Shown: one piece after another, positions 17,698 through 27,169 of the stretch
Layout: each line of letters begins with the position of its first letter
Position numbering within the stretch: the first letter of the stretch is position 1
Assembly: GCF_004770995.1 (NCBI RefSeq)
Contig: NZ_RQHW01000013.1
Span: 186,001 to 250,000, forward strand
Origin: Leptospira idonii
GTDB lineage: Bacteria; Spirochaetota; Leptospiria; Leptospirales; Leptospiraceae
Direction of reading: 5' to 3'
DNA length: 64,000 bases
Program-made: the position numbers and the translations under genes
Notes under the pieces: generated by a model
Seen by the model: only the letters and a program-made list of their open reading frames with translations
Databases searched by the model: none
Told to the model about the DNA's origin: nothing

Positions 17698-18210
17698 TTA
17701 GTTATTTTTAATCTCACCTAAAATTTCCATCTGCGACAATTCCAATTCGGCTTCCTGAGCGATCTTGGAAGAGAAGGTATTTGTAGTGATATCTTTTAAG
17801 ATAGAAATGGCTTTTTCTTCTTTTCCCAGCCGAAGGAAAGCCCGTGCGGATTCCAGATATGCATCCAATCCGTCTTCCGTATTGGGATAATCTTTGTACA
17901 TACGTAACTCGTTTTGGGCAAGAGCCAAGGTATCTCCGGTTTTGCGGAATGAGGAAGAAAGTAATTTCCTAGCCTCCCATTCACGGGAATGACGGGGATA
18001 GAGGACTAAAAATAACTTTAATTCTTCGATGGATTTTGTGTAGTTACGATCTTCAAAAAATTCCTGCGCTTTTCGAAAAAGCAGTTCGCCTTGTTTTTTA
18101 TTTTCCGTTTCGTACACTTCGGAAATTTTTTTCGAAGATTGCGCAGAAATTGACAAACTACAAATTAGGCTTCCGAAAATCAGGGCGGAAAAAAGAAGAT
18201 TTTGTCTCAT
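17698..18210 (-). CDS. Exported TPR-like protein (YbgF/BamD-like repeats)
   Basis: 170 residues with an N-terminal signal peptide (MRQNLLFSALIFGSLICSLS). The mature part has TPR-type helical hairpins of the YbgF/BamD style: LLFRKAQEFFEDRNYTKSIE, LELFLVLYPRHSREWEARKLL-like and YLESARAFLRLGKEEKAI. These act as protein-protein scaffolds in the periplasm. Its ATG overlaps the stop of the upstream VWA gene by one base, so the two are translationally coupled and probably work together. Confidence 0.75.
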   Translation of the reverse strand: MRQNLLFSALIFGSLICSLSISAQSSKKISEVYETENKKQGELLFRKAQEFFEDRNYTKSIEELKLFLVLYPRHSREWEARKLLSSSFRKTGDTLALAQNELRMYKDYPNTEDGLDAYLESARAFLRLGKEEKAISILKDITTNTFSSKIAQEAELELSQMEILGEIKNN

Positions 18211-19304
18211 TACTTAGATTGTCGGGTGGTTTTGGAAAAGTCCTGAAGTTGTTTTGTTTCCGATTTGGCAATAATCTTGGGAATGTCGTCCAGACTCCAT
18301 AACTCCAAAGAGGTTTGGATTTCCTTTAAGGATTTTTTGGGAATGATCATTTTCCCTTTCCCGTTTCTTCCTTCCCGGAATTGAACGTCATGGAACATCA
18401 AATCCCCCATTCTTCTTTCTCTGAGGGGAGGGATCGGGAAGGAATTGTTTTTTTCCTCTTTGGAAAATACGTTCATTTGGATCATATAATCCTGAATATT
18501 CGGAATTCCATCGTATTCAAAATGAAGAATATAAGTTTCCGATCCTTCCAGGGAAGTATAAGGCAGGATGCTTACGATGCGGATGTTAGCCGGTACATCC
18601 GTCTCTTTTTTAGGATCTTCCTTTTTCGTGGGAGGAAGATAAACGGGAGGATTTCCTGAGAATATGGATTGGAAAGCAAGTTCCATATCTTCTTTATCTT
18701 TTACTGGATAATACTTTCCGTTTCCTATGGCTGCTAATTTGGCAAAATCCTCTTCTCCTTTGGAATCGATGGCGATTCCCATAATCTGAAGATTGAATTT
18801 TTTGCCTCTAGTTTTTAATGCATGTAATACGGCGAGAGGATCTCCCTCACAACTTTCCACTCCGTCCGAAATGAAAATGATATCGGTTTCTTTATTTTCG
18901 GAAAGGATGTATTCTCCCACGATTTCCAAGGTATTTGCAATGGGAGTAGATCCCGCCGGAACCACACCGTACAATTTTCCTATGACTGCGGAAGCACCTC
19001 CTCTTTGTATGGGATGATATAACCTTGCCGAGTTGCATCCTGCGATTCTGTTTCCATAGGCGACGAATCCTACTTCGCTGTCTTTCGGCAGCCCTGATAA
19101 AACCTGAGTCATTTGTTCTTTTGCGATTTCCATTCTGGTTCTTCCGTTCAGCTTTTCCGTCATGGAACCGCTGGCATCCAGTATAAAAACATATCTTTTG
19201 TTAGATGGGATGGAAATGGAGATGTCTGGCGATACGGAATGGAAGGAGGATAAAAGAAAAATCCCTACCGAAAAGATAAAAAATCGCCTGCGAACCGAAA
19301 CCAC
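18210..19304 (-). CDS. Exported von Willebrand factor A domain protein
   Basis: 364 residues. The start is a GTG; the signal segment FFIFSVGIFLLSSFHSVS follows. The VWA domain has a complete MIDAS metal site: DASGSM (about residue 43), a Thr in the AGSTPIANTL loop, and FISDGVESCEGD. It therefore probably binds a ligand through Mg2+ or Ca2+ outside the cytoplasm. The C-terminal ~130 residues are a beta-rich extension with no family I recognise. The gene overlaps the downstream TPR protein gene. VWA plus TPR pairs occur in Bat-type clusters, but the MoxR ATPase and DUF58 genes of those clusters are absent here. Confidence 0.8.
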   Translation of the reverse strand: MVSVRRRFFIFSVGIFLLSSFHSVSPDISISIPSNKRYVFILDASGSMTEKLNGRTRMEIAKEQMTQVLSGLPKDSEVGFVAYGNRIAGCNSARLYHPIQRGGASAVIGKLYGVVPAGSTPIANTLEIVGEYILSENKETDIIFISDGVESCEGDPLAVLHALKTRGKKFNLQIMGIAIDSKGEEDFAKLAAIGNGKYYPVKDKEDMELAFQSIFSGNPPVYLPPTKKEDPKKETDVPANIRIVSILPYTSLEGSETYILHFEYDGIPNIQDYMIQMNVFSKEEKNNSFPIPPLRERRMGDLMFHDVQFREGRNGKGKMIIPKKSLKEIQTSLELWSLDDIPKIIAKSETKQLQDFSKTTRQSK

Positions 19305-19336
19305 AGAATGTACTTCGGTGTTTCTTCGAATTTACC

Positions 19337-19963
19337 TTAGAGTCGTTTCGGGTCTAAAAAAGGAGGTTGGGAGAGATTGGGAGCCACTAATTTCGGTTTT
19401 CGATCGAAATGAGCGAATTCCTTCAAAAAGCGGAGGATGATTTCGCAAGTAGCACCCCATAATAGCCCGTCTTCCAGATCGAAATAATAGACATATTCTT
19501 CCGGTTTTCGGTTCGGAATTTTTAATGCATAAAAGGGGAGTGTGAACAGGGATTGCAGAGGAAGAGTGATTGTTCTTTCCACCTCTTCGATGTTACATGA
19601 AAACTTGAGTTCTCCTTCATAGAGCCCCACAAAAGGAGTGATGTGGTAACCGGTTCTGGTTTTTAATCCTGCATACCTTCCTAAAATCTGCAAACGGCTG
19701 CGAGGGACTCCCATCTCTTCTTCCCATTCCCTAAGAGCACAGTCCAATAGATCTGCGTCTCCTTCTTCCATTACCCCTCCCGGAAATGCGATTTGGCCGG
19801 GATGAGATTTGAGATGTACGGACCTTTGTTGCAGGATGAGTCCTTGGCCCAGATGGGGATCGTGGAAAATAGGAATGATGACGCTGGAAACGGTTTCGTT
19901 CGTATCGGGCTTCTCTTTCCAATCTTGCGAAAGTTTTTCGGAAAGAGAAGTGAGGTCTAACAT
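19337..19963 (-). CDS. Nudix hydrolase, CoA pyrophosphatase (NudL) type
   Basis: 208 residues. It shows the UPF0035 signature (LILQQRSVHLKSHPGQIAFP) that marks CoA-specific Nudix enzymes, followed by the Nudix box GGVMEEGDADLLDCALREWE with EEMG after it. The box has Asp in place of the usual first Glu, which is normal for this subfamily. The predicted reaction is hydrolysis of CoA and its thioesters to 3',5'-ADP and 4'-phosphopantetheine. Its ATG overlaps the RNase D stop by one base (TGATG), so it is the second gene of that operon. Confidence 0.88.
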   Translation of the reverse strand: MLDLTSLSEKLSQDWKEKPDTNETVSSVIIPIFHDPHLGQGLILQQRSVHLKSHPGQIAFPGGVMEEGDADLLDCALREWEEEMGVPRSRLQILGRYAGLKTRTGYHITPFVGLYEGELKFSCNIEEVERTITLPLQSLFTLPFYALKIPNRKPEEYVYYFDLEDGLLWGATCEIILRFLKEFAHFDRKPKLVAPNLSQPPFLDPKRL

Positions 19964-21180
19964 CAGCCTTCCTTTTGAGAGAAGTTCTGTTTTTTTCTCC
20001 TTTTGGCTACGAAGGCTTCTTTGGATCGGATCGCCACCAAACGATTCAGCATGGAGTCGTAGTGCAGTCCGGAAAGAGCTGCCAGAAGAGAAGGACCGTA
20101 ATTATCTACTTTCCAATCGGAAAAAACTTTCAAAGCTCTCAGTTCTTCCAGATTGCTCGGATTCGATTTTAAAATAATGATCAATTGTTTGTTGGAAGGA
20201 AGAAGGGAATGTTCCATTCGCCTAATTCTCATTACGCGAAGTCTCCACTTTTTAGCGGATTCGAATTTTTTGTCCTCTTCTTCGTTGAGATCTTCCCCGT
20301 GACGTTTGGAAAGTTCAGATGCTTCTATCGGATCGTTGTATTCACTGACGAGCAGTTTGTAAATTTCACTTCCGTCTTTTTTTCCAAACCACTCGATACA
20401 TTTACCTTCGTTAGGTTGCTCTTTCACTGCTTGAGAAAGTTTATCGTTATTGAAGACTCTGAAACTTGCTTTGTTGATCTTTTTCGCTTTCTCATCTCTG
20501 TAGCGAAGAAGTTCTAAAATTTTTCTTCTTTCAAGAGGAGTGAAATTGACTATATCGGGGAACTTCGCCAAAGAAAAACCTTCTCCTTCTTTGGCTACAT
20601 ACTCTTCTGCTGCAGTGAATTCGAAATCGGATTTTGCTTCTTCGTAAAGATTGCGTCGTTTCAATTCCTCTTCCATCTTGAGCCAGATGGATTCAAGATA
20701 AGCAGTGTCTAGCGCCGCATAACGTAGTTGTTGTTTTTGAAGAGGACGAATTTCCCAATTCGATTTTTGTTCCACTTTAGAGAGAGTGACCTGGTGATAG
20801 AACTCGACAACGAAGGATAAAGAGCTTTGTTCCAAAGAAAGCAGCCGAGAACTGATCATCGTATCTGCGACATTTTTGAATTGAAAACCGAAATCTCTTT
20901 TCAGCGCTTTGATGTCATCTTGCGCAGAATGAAAAATTTTTAAGATGTTCGGATCCGCAAAAAGGGGACTCAAACCCTTCAAATCCGGAATTTTTAAGGG
21001 GTCGATGATGTAATTTTTACCGTTGGAATTGATCTGAATGAGGCAAACTCGTGGGTAATACGTGTAATAACCCGAGGATTCTGTGTCAATCGATAGGATT
21101 TTCGACTGTCTGAGGTTGATCAGTGCAAGATCGAGCGCTTTTGGAGAGTCGACGAGAATATAGTTGGAATTGATTTGCAT
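19963..21180 (-). CDS. rnd: Ribonuclease D
   Basis: 405 residues, somewhat longer than E. coli RNase D. The DEDDy exonuclease domain is complete: LSIDTESSGYY (first Asp and Glu), HSAQDDIKALKRDFG (second Asp) and YAALDTAYLESIW (Tyr and Asp). An HRDC RNA-binding domain follows from about residue 210 (FTPLERRKILELLRYRDEKA). RNase D trims the 3' ends of tRNA and other stable RNA in the cytoplasm. It is followed by the CoA-type Nudix gene and transcribed divergently from purF with only 41 bp between starts. Confidence 0.92.
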   Translation of the reverse strand: MQINSNYILVDSPKALDLALINLRQSKILSIDTESSGYYTYYPRVCLIQINSNGKNYIIDPLKIPDLKGLSPLFADPNILKIFHSAQDDIKALKRDFGFQFKNVADTMISSRLLSLEQSSLSFVVEFYHQVTLSKVEQKSNWEIRPLQKQQLRYAALDTAYLESIWLKMEEELKRRNLYEEAKSDFEFTAAEEYVAKEGEGFSLAKFPDIVNFTPLERRKILELLRYRDEKAKKINKASFRVFNNDKLSQAVKEQPNEGKCIEWFGKKDGSEIYKLLVSEYNDPIEASELSKRHGEDLNEEEDKKFESAKKWRLRVMRIRRMEHSLLPSNKQLIIILKSNPSNLEELRALKVFSDWKVDNYGPSLLAALSGLHYDSMLNRLVAIRSKEAFVAKRRKKQNFSQKEG

Positions 21181-21221
21181 CTAATTGCGATTTTAGAAAT
21201 ACTGCAATTGTCATTCTACCA

Positions 21222-22649
21222 ATGATTCTTCAATCTGACAAACCAAAAGAAGAGTGTGCCATTTTTGGCATCTACAACAGTAAAGAAGCGGCTAATTTTA
21301 CTTACCTGGGTCTTTACTCCATGCAGCACCGAGGACAAGAGTCCAGCGGGATTGTTTCCACCGACGGTTCTCACCTTTATCGTTATGCAAATATGGGCTT
21401 AGTCGCCAATATTTTCACCCAAACGAAAATCAAAGAACTCATCGGTGACTCAGCCATCGGTCATAACCGCTATTCTACAACAGGCGCTAGTTTTTTGAGG
21501 AATGCCCAGCCGATTCGGGTCGAATCCCATCTGGGTCCCATCGCTCTAGCGCATAACGGAAATTTAGTTAATTCCTGGGACATTCGTAATAAATTGGAAA
21601 GAGACGGTTCCATCTTCCAAACTACGATCGATTCCGAAGTGATTGTCCATTTGATGGCAAAAAGTCATGCGAATGACTTACTTCAGGCTCTTTGCGAATC
21701 CTTGAACCAAATCAGAGGAGCTTACTCTCTTCTGGTTCTCACTCCTCGTTATTTGGTGGCAGTGAGAGATCCGAACGGTTTCCGTCCTTTGGTGATGGGA
21801 AAACGTTCCGACGGTTCCATCGTTTTCGCTTCCGAAACTTGTGCTTTCGATATCACGGAAACGGAATATGTAAGAGATGTTGAGCCGGGAGAAATGATCG
21901 TCATCGATCATACGGGAATGCGTTCCCTATATCCTTTTGCCAAAGCAAAACCGAGTCTTTGCATTTTCGAATACATCTATTTTGCACGGCCCGATTCCTA
22001 TATCTTCGGGGATTCCGTTTACAAAGTAAGAAAGTCATTGGGTCGTCAATTGGCAAGAGTGATGCCAGTGGAGGCCGATGTTGTCATCCCTGTTCCCGAT
22101 TCTGCTACGATCGCAGCATTGGGTTACAGTGAAGAATCAGGAATTCCTTACCAAAGCGGGCTCATCCGTTCTCATTATGTGGGAAGAACTTTCATCGAGC
22201 CCGATCAAAAGATCAGGGATTTCGGTGCTAAAATCAAATACAACGTAGTGAAGGAAGTGGTTGACGGCAAACGAGTCGTGGTCATAGACGATTCTGTTAT
22301 GCGGGGAACCACAAGCAGAAAGATCATTAAAATGATCCGCAATGCGGGAGCCAAAGAAATCCATTTCAGAGTTTCCGCTCCTCCTACCATTTCTCCTTGT
22401 TATTATGGAATCGATATTCCTACCCATAATGAATTGATCGCAGCCACGCACAGCATCGACGAGATCAAAAAATATCTCCGAGTCGATTCAATCGCCTATC
22501 TTACATTAGATGGTATGCACGGTGCTGTGGAAGGTCATAAGGGGGGAGGTTTCTGCGATGCATGTTTTACTTCCAATTACCCGGTAGAGTTCCAAGAACA
22601 TATAGGAAACCAAAAGTCTTTGTTCACAGAGTATGCGGTAGAAGAGTAG
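21222..22649 (+). CDS. purF: Amidophosphoribosyltransferase
   Basis: 475 residues, the usual length. It catalyses the first committed step of purine synthesis, PRPP + glutamine to 5-phosphoribosylamine. Cys 12 (EECAIFG) would be the nucleophile after removal of an 11-residue propeptide, as in the B. subtilis type. HRGQESSG and the glutaminase loop GHNRYSTTG follow, and the PRPP site is VVVIDDSVMRGTTSRK near residue 350. Cys residues in SLCIFEYIYFARPD, SPCYYGID and GFCDACF match the positions of the 4Fe-4S ligands in the Bacillus enzyme. It is the first gene of an apparent purF-queD-queC run. Confidence 0.95.
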   Translation: MILQSDKPKEECAIFGIYNSKEAANFTYLGLYSMQHRGQESSGIVSTDGSHLYRYANMGLVANIFTQTKIKELIGDSAIGHNRYSTTGASFLRNAQPIRVESHLGPIALAHNGNLVNSWDIRNKLERDGSIFQTTIDSEVIVHLMAKSHANDLLQALCESLNQIRGAYSLLVLTPRYLVAVRDPNGFRPLVMGKRSDGSIVFASETCAFDITETEYVRDVEPGEMIVIDHTGMRSLYPFAKAKPSLCIFEYIYFARPDSYIFGDSVYKVRKSLGRQLARVMPVEADVVIPVPDSATIAALGYSEESGIPYQSGLIRSHYVGRTFIEPDQKIRDFGAKIKYNVVKEVVDGKRVVVIDDSVMRGTTSRKIIKMIRNAGAKEIHFRVSAPPTISPCYYGIDIPTHNELIAATHSIDEIKKYLRVDSIAYLTLDGMHGAVEGHKGGGFCDACFTSNYPVEFQEHIGNQKSLFTEYAVEE

Positions 22650-22653
22650 TTTT

Positions 22654-23028
22654 ATGGAGGAAATTGAACTCTCCAAAACGTTCGGTTTCGAAGCCGCTCA
22701 TTTTTTACCGAATGTTCCGGAAGGTCATAAGTGCAAAAGAATGCACGGCCACAGCTTTCGATTTTCAGTCACTCTCAAAGGCGAGATCGATCCTCATACT
22801 GGCTGGGTGATGGACTTTGGCGAACTCAAAAGCATAGTAAAACCGATCATCGACGAACATTTGGATCATTACATTTTAAACGATGTGAAAGGTTTGGAAA
22901 ATCCAACGAGCGAAAATGTTGCCGTTTGGATTTGGAACAAAATCAAACCTCAGCTTCCTCTTTTGGATCAAATCACAGTTTACGAAACCTGCACAAGCTC
23001 TTGCGTTTACAGAGGCCCTAAGAGGTAG
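22654..23028 (+). CDS. queD: 6-carboxy-5,6,7,8-tetrahydropterin synthase (QueD)
   Basis: 124 residues of the PTPS/QueD family. The zinc ligands are His 16, His 31 and His 33 (FEAAHF and MHGHSF), and Cys 27 in GHKCKRMHG is the catalytic Cys. The C-terminal CTSSCVYRG is typical of the queuosine type. It makes 6-carboxytetrahydropterin from dihydroneopterin triphosphate, the second step to the tRNA base queuosine. It begins four bases after purF and is followed four bases on by queC, so the two enzymes are co-expressed; queE and queF are not in the window. Confidence 0.93.
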   Translation: MEEIELSKTFGFEAAHFLPNVPEGHKCKRMHGHSFRFSVTLKGEIDPHTGWVMDFGELKSIVKPIIDEHLDHYILNDVKGLENPTSENVAVWIWNKIKPQLPLLDQITVYETCTSSCVYRGPKR

Positions 23029-23032
23029 TTTC

Positions 23033-23782
23033 ATGGGTTCCCAACCGAATCCGAAAAAAGAAAATCTTCCCGAAGCAAAAGGAGCCGTTGTACTTCTGTC
23101 AGGCGGTTTGGATTCTACCACTTGTCTTTATCTTGCTGCCCGCGATTACGGTTACCCGAAAAATAAAAAATTACCTTTACTTGCTCTATCTTTCGATTAT
23201 TCCCAAAAACATAAGATAGAGATTCAAAAAAGCAAAAAGATCGCTAAATTACTCGGGATCAAACATCTCGTACAAAAATTAGATCCTCAGTTTTTTCTGG
23301 GAAGTTCCCTTACTGAAAAAAAGATAAAAGTCAGAAAAAACGCCAAATCTTTGTTTAGCGGAGAAGATAAGGAAATTCCGAATACTTATGTTCCCGGCAG
23401 AAATATCCTATTCTTATCTTTTGCTTTGTCTTTGGCCGAAGGACACGGTTACGATTCCATTTATATCGGAGTCAACGCTTTGGATTATTCCGGTTATCCC
23501 GACTGCCGTCCCGAATTCATAGAATCTTTTCAAAAGATGGCGAATCTAGGGACTAAAAAAGGAGTCACCGGACAGGGAGATTCCATCCGAATCAAAACTC
23601 CTCTCCTTCATCTGAATAAAAAAGAGATCGTGCTTGCCGGATTGGAAGTGGGAGTTCCTTTTCATTTGACCCATTCTTGTTATGATCCGGTTCGAGGCAA
23701 GGCGTGCGGCAAATGTGATTCTTGTATTCTTCGCGCGAAAGGTTTTGCAGAAGCAGGAGTTATAGACACTTCTTTAGTCTAA
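23033..23782 (+). CDS. queC: 7-cyano-7-deazaguanine synthase (QueC)
   Basis: 249 residues from the ATG at 23033, chosen because the longer frame to 22916 would run back through queD. The PP-loop ATPase motif VVLLSGGLDSTTC lies at about residues 19-31, and a Cys-rich zinc site ends the protein (SCYDPVRGKACGKCDSC). QueC converts 7-carboxy-7-deazaguanine to preQ0 using ATP and ammonia. It directly follows queD. An insertion of basic residues (about 95-120, KKIKVRKNAKSL) is longer than in E. coli QueC. Confidence 0.93.
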   Translation: MGSQPNPKKENLPEAKGAVVLLSGGLDSTTCLYLAARDYGYPKNKKLPLLALSFDYSQKHKIEIQKSKKIAKLLGIKHLVQKLDPQFFLGSSLTEKKIKVRKNAKSLFSGEDKEIPNTYVPGRNILFLSFALSLAEGHGYDSIYIGVNALDYSGYPDCRPEFIESFQKMANLGTKKGVTGQGDSIRIKTPLLHLNKKEIVLAGLEVGVPFHLTHSCYDPVRGKACGKCDSCILRAKGFAEAGVIDTSLV

Positions 23783-23805
23783 ACGAAAAGGATCGCTTCG
23801 TTGAC

Positions 23806-25224
23806 ATGGCTCTTAGAAATTATTTATTTCTATTTTTAGTTTTGATTTCGATGCAATGTCGAAATTTAAATCTAAATCATCCTGCAGAACCGGGCACAAA
23901 ATCATTTTGGGAAACGGAAATGCTTCGATGTGCTTTGGGTCAGGGGATATGCGTTCCTAAAGAAACTGAGATCCCGCAAAACAACGAAGGAATCAAGGAA
24001 TGGACCCGCTTTTTAGGAGCGAGTTCCGTCAATACGGACACGAAAGCTTCCGCTACGGATCGTTTCGGAAATACGTATTTTGCAGGTACCACAAGCGGCT
24101 CCTTAGGGGGAGAACCGATGATCGGTTCGAATTATAATTACTACGTCGCCAAATATGACAGCGGAGGAAACCGCGTTTGGATTCGTTTGATGGGAAGTAC
24201 TGTCGTCAGTTCTCTTTACTGCGACTCCATTCATGTGGATGCCTTCGGTGACATTCTGGTCGCAGGTTCGGGAGGCGGGGATTTAAACGGGGAATCCGGA
24301 TCGGGCGACGGATATGTTTTGATCAAAATGAATTCGGCAGGTTCCGTTTTATGGACTAGGATTTACAGAACACCTTCGGAAACTTTAGGTTTATCTACCG
24401 CATCCGATCCACAAGGAAATGTTTACATCACAGGAAATACAGAAGAACAGCTATTAGATGGAGAATCCGCTTTAGGGGGAAGAAATCTATTTTTTGTGAA
24501 ATACGATCGGAATGGAAACAAACTTTGGTCTCGATTGATCGGAAATGCGGCAGTAGGTGCTTACGGATACGGAATCAGTTTCGAACCGGTTTCCGGAACC
24601 ATTCTTGTGTTAGGTGAAACTGGCGGCAGTGGGACTTTAGCGGGAGTGAGTTTGCCCGGCGGACTAAGTGATTCCATAGTGATGTCTTTTCGTCCGGACA
24701 ACGGTGCTCTGATATGGGCAAGTGTTCTAGGCGTGTCGGGGGGTACGACTCAGATGAGAGGGATTTCTGCGGATCGCAAAGGATCGATTTACATCGCAGG
24801 AAACACGCTCAATCCATTGGACGGTCAGACTGTCTCGGGAAATAATGTCCAAGTACTTTCCAAATATAATTCAGCAGGTGTTAGGTTGTGGACCCGTCTT
24901 TTGGGTGCGGGAGGAACAACGAATACTGCTGCGACAGGAGTTTATGCGGACAATTCAGGACATATCTACACTGCAGGATACACTTCCGGTAGTTTGAATG
25001 GAGTCGCTATCAATGGAACTAAGGATGCGGTTCTTACGAAATACGACTCGGAAGGGAATTTGATTTGGGTTCGTCTTTCCGGTGCAAGTCTGGTGGATGT
25101 GGAAGGAAGAGGGTTGTCTTCCGATATTTACGGAACTCTTTATGTCACCGGTATCACCAACGGAAATTTTGACGGCCAGGTGAGATCGGGAATCCAAGAC
25201 GCATTTCTTATCAAATACAAATAA
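23806..25224 (+). CDS. SBBP beta-propeller repeat lipoprotein
   Basis: 472 residues from the ATG at 23806. MALRNYLFLFLVLISMQC is a lipoprotein signal with Cys 18 acylated. The N-terminal motif PAEPGTKSFWETEMLRCALG is shared with the decayed copy at 27532. The rest consists of about eight SBBP-type repeats with the pattern 'G-N-x-Y-x-T/A-G-x-T-x-G-x-L-x-G' and 'K-Y-x-x-x-G-x-x-x-W-x-R-L-x-G', expected to fold as a beta-propeller outside the cytoplasm. Ligand and role are unknown. It follows queC by 23 bp but has no functional link with queuosine. It and its damaged paralogue flank ilvD, suggesting local duplication. Confidence 0.85.
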   Translation: MALRNYLFLFLVLISMQCRNLNLNHPAEPGTKSFWETEMLRCALGQGICVPKETEIPQNNEGIKEWTRFLGASSVNTDTKASATDRFGNTYFAGTTSGSLGGEPMIGSNYNYYVAKYDSGGNRVWIRLMGSTVVSSLYCDSIHVDAFGDILVAGSGGGDLNGESGSGDGYVLIKMNSAGSVLWTRIYRTPSETLGLSTASDPQGNVYITGNTEEQLLDGESALGGRNLFFVKYDRNGNKLWSRLIGNAAVGAYGYGISFEPVSGTILVLGETGGSGTLAGVSLPGGLSDSIVMSFRPDNGALIWASVLGVSGGTTQMRGISADRKGSIYIAGNTLNPLDGQTVSGNNVQVLSKYNSAGVRLWTRLLGAGGTTNTAATGVYADNSGHIYTAGYTSGSLNGVAINGTKDAVLTKYDSEGNLIWVRLSGASLVDVEGRGLSSDIYGTLYVTGITNGNFDGQVRSGIQDAFLIKYK

Positions 25225-25312
25225 TTTCCGAAAATTCGAGAGGATCTTTTTCGAATTCCTTTCTCTAACTAATAATCATTGTAAGTCTAAAAATAAATAG
25301 GATATTGGTATT

Positions 25313-27169
25313 ATGCCTCAGTATAGATCCCGCACATCCACTCATGGTCGAAATATGGCCGGAGCCAGAGCTCTTTGGAGAGCGACTGGAATGAAAGACA
25401 ATGATTTCGGTAAGCCGATCATTGCCATTGCGAATTCGTTCACTCAATTCGTTCCAGGTCATGTGCACTTGAAAGATCTCGGCCAGATGGTTGCCAGAGA
25501 AATCGAAAAAGCGGGCGGAGTGGCCAAAGAGTTCAATACGATTGCAGTCGACGACGGAATTGCAATGGGCCACGGAGGGATGTTGTATTCTCTTCCCAGC
25601 AGGGATTTGATCGCAGACTCTGTAGAGTATATGGTGAACGCACATACTGCGGACGCTCTTCTTTGTATTTCGAATTGTGATAAAATCACTCCAGGTATGT
25701 TAATGGCTGCTATGCGGTTAAACATTCCTACGATTTTCGTTTCCGGCGGGCCGATGGAAGCAGGGAAAGTCATTTGGAAAGGGGAAACTCGAAAGTTAGA
25801 CCTTGTGGATGCGATGGTAGATGCTGCCAATCCTAATGTTTCCGATGAAGAAATCGCTTCTATCGAACGGTCTGCTTGTCCTACCTGCGGTTCTTGTTCC
25901 GGGATGTTTACTGCAAATTCAATGAACTGTTTGACGGAAGCTTTGGGGCTTTCACTTCCAGGCAACGGAACGATCCTCGCCACACATTCCGATCGAAAGG
26001 AACTGTTTTTAAATGCCGGCAGACAAATTGTCGACATGGCGAAAAGATATTATGAAAAAGAAGATCAATCCGTTCTTCCTAGAAACATCGCCACATTCGG
26101 CGCATTTCAAAATGCGATGAGCCTTGATGTTGCGATGGGCGGTTCCACAAACACGGTATTACATATATTAGCTGCCGCAAGAGAAGCGGGTGTCGATTTT
26201 ACAGTGAAAGATATCGACAAAATCTCTCGAAAGACACCTTGCCTTTGTAAGGTGGCTCCCGCCACTCAAAAATACCACATTGAAGACGTCCATCGTGCGG
26301 GCGGGATTATGGGAATTTTAGCTGAGTTGGATCGTGCAGGTCTCATCAACAGAGAAGTTCCTACCGTTCACACGGAAACCATCGGTAAAGCGATCGACGA
26401 ATGGGATATTGTTAAAGCGAAGGAAGGGGCGAAATCTAAAGAATTATTTTTGGCCGCCCCCGGAGGAATCCGCACTGTTGAACCTTTTTCCCAATCCATG
26501 AGATGGCCCGAACTTGATTTGGACAGAGAAAACGGATGTATTAGAAACAAAGAACATGCCTATTCACAAGACGGTGGTTTGGCGGTTCTGTTTGGAAATT
26601 TGGCACCTTATGGTTGTATTGTGAAGACCGCAGGAGTGGACGAGTCTATTTGGAAGTTCACCGGAAAGGCTCGTGTAATGGAAAGCCAGGATGAAGCTAC
26701 GGAAAAGATTTTAGGAAACCAAATCGTAGCGGGTGATGTAGTAGTGATTCGTTATGAAGGTCCTAAAGGCGGGCCAGGGATGCAAGAAATGTTGTATCCT
26801 ACTTCGTATCTCAAATCCAAAGGATTAGGGAAAGCTTGTGCTCTTTTGACGGATGGTCGTTTTTCAGGAGGAACTTCCGGTTTATCCATCGGTCATGTTT
26901 CTCCGGAAGCGGCGGAAAAAGGAATCATCGGGCTTGTGGAAGAAGGAGATACGATCGAGATCGATATCCCTAACCGTAAAATAGAATTAAAAATCTCCGA
27001 TTCCGAATTGGAAAAGAGAAGAGCCGCTATGGAAGCGAAAGGGGCTCTTGCTTGGAAACCGAAACAAAGAGATCGATACGTATCCGCTGCATTGAAAGCG
27101 TATGCCGCCATGACAACTTCCGCACATACGGGAGCTGTGAGAGACGTATCTCAGTTGGAAAGAAAATAG
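25313..27169 (+). CDS. ilvD: Dihydroxy-acid dehydratase
   Basis: 618 residues, longer than the ~560-residue short form and like E. coli IlvD. Iron-sulfur Cys are visible in [12 protein letters not shown] and [27 protein letters not shown] residues occur near the C-terminus ([20 protein letters not shown]). It converts dihydroxy-isovalerate and dihydroxy-methylvalerate to the 2-oxo acids, the third step of valine and isoleucine synthesis. AGGAT lies 12 bases before the ATG. The gene stands alone between two SBBP lipoprotein genes; no other ilv gene is nearby. Confidence 0.95.
   Translation: MPQYRSRTSTHGRNMAGARALWRATGMKDNDFGKPIIAIANSFTQFVPGHVHLKDLGQMVAREIEKAGGVAKEFNTIAVDDGIAMGHGGMLYSLPSRDLIADSVEYMVNAHTADALLCISNCDKITPGMLMAAMRLNIPTIFVSGGPMEAGKVIWKGETRKLDLVDAMVDAANPNVSDEEIASIERSACPTCGSCSGMFTANSMNCLTEALGLSLPGNGTILATHSDRKELFLNAGRQIVDMAKRYYEKEDQSVLPRNIATFGAFQNAMSLDVAMGGSTNTVLHILAAAREAGVDFTVKDIDKISRKTPCLCKVAPATQKYHIEDVHRAGGIMGILAELDRAGLINREVPTVHTETIGKAIDEWDIVKAKEGAKSKELFLAAPGGIRTVEPFSQSMRWPELDLDRENGCIRNKEHAYSQDGGLAVLFGNLAPYGCIVKTAGVDESIWKFTGKARVMESQDEATEKILGNQIVAGDVVVIRYEGPKGGPGMQEMLYPTSYLKSKGLGKACALLTDGRFSGGTSGLSIGHVSPEAAEKGIIGLVEEGDTIEIDIPNRKIELKISDSELEKRRAAMEAKGALAWKPKQRDRYVSAALKAYAAMTTSAHTGAVRDVSQLERK

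Noticed and set aside
17796..17984. Small frame inside the TPR-like gene
   Set aside because: Same-strand shadow of the TPR-like gene in another frame, without Shine-Dalgarno.
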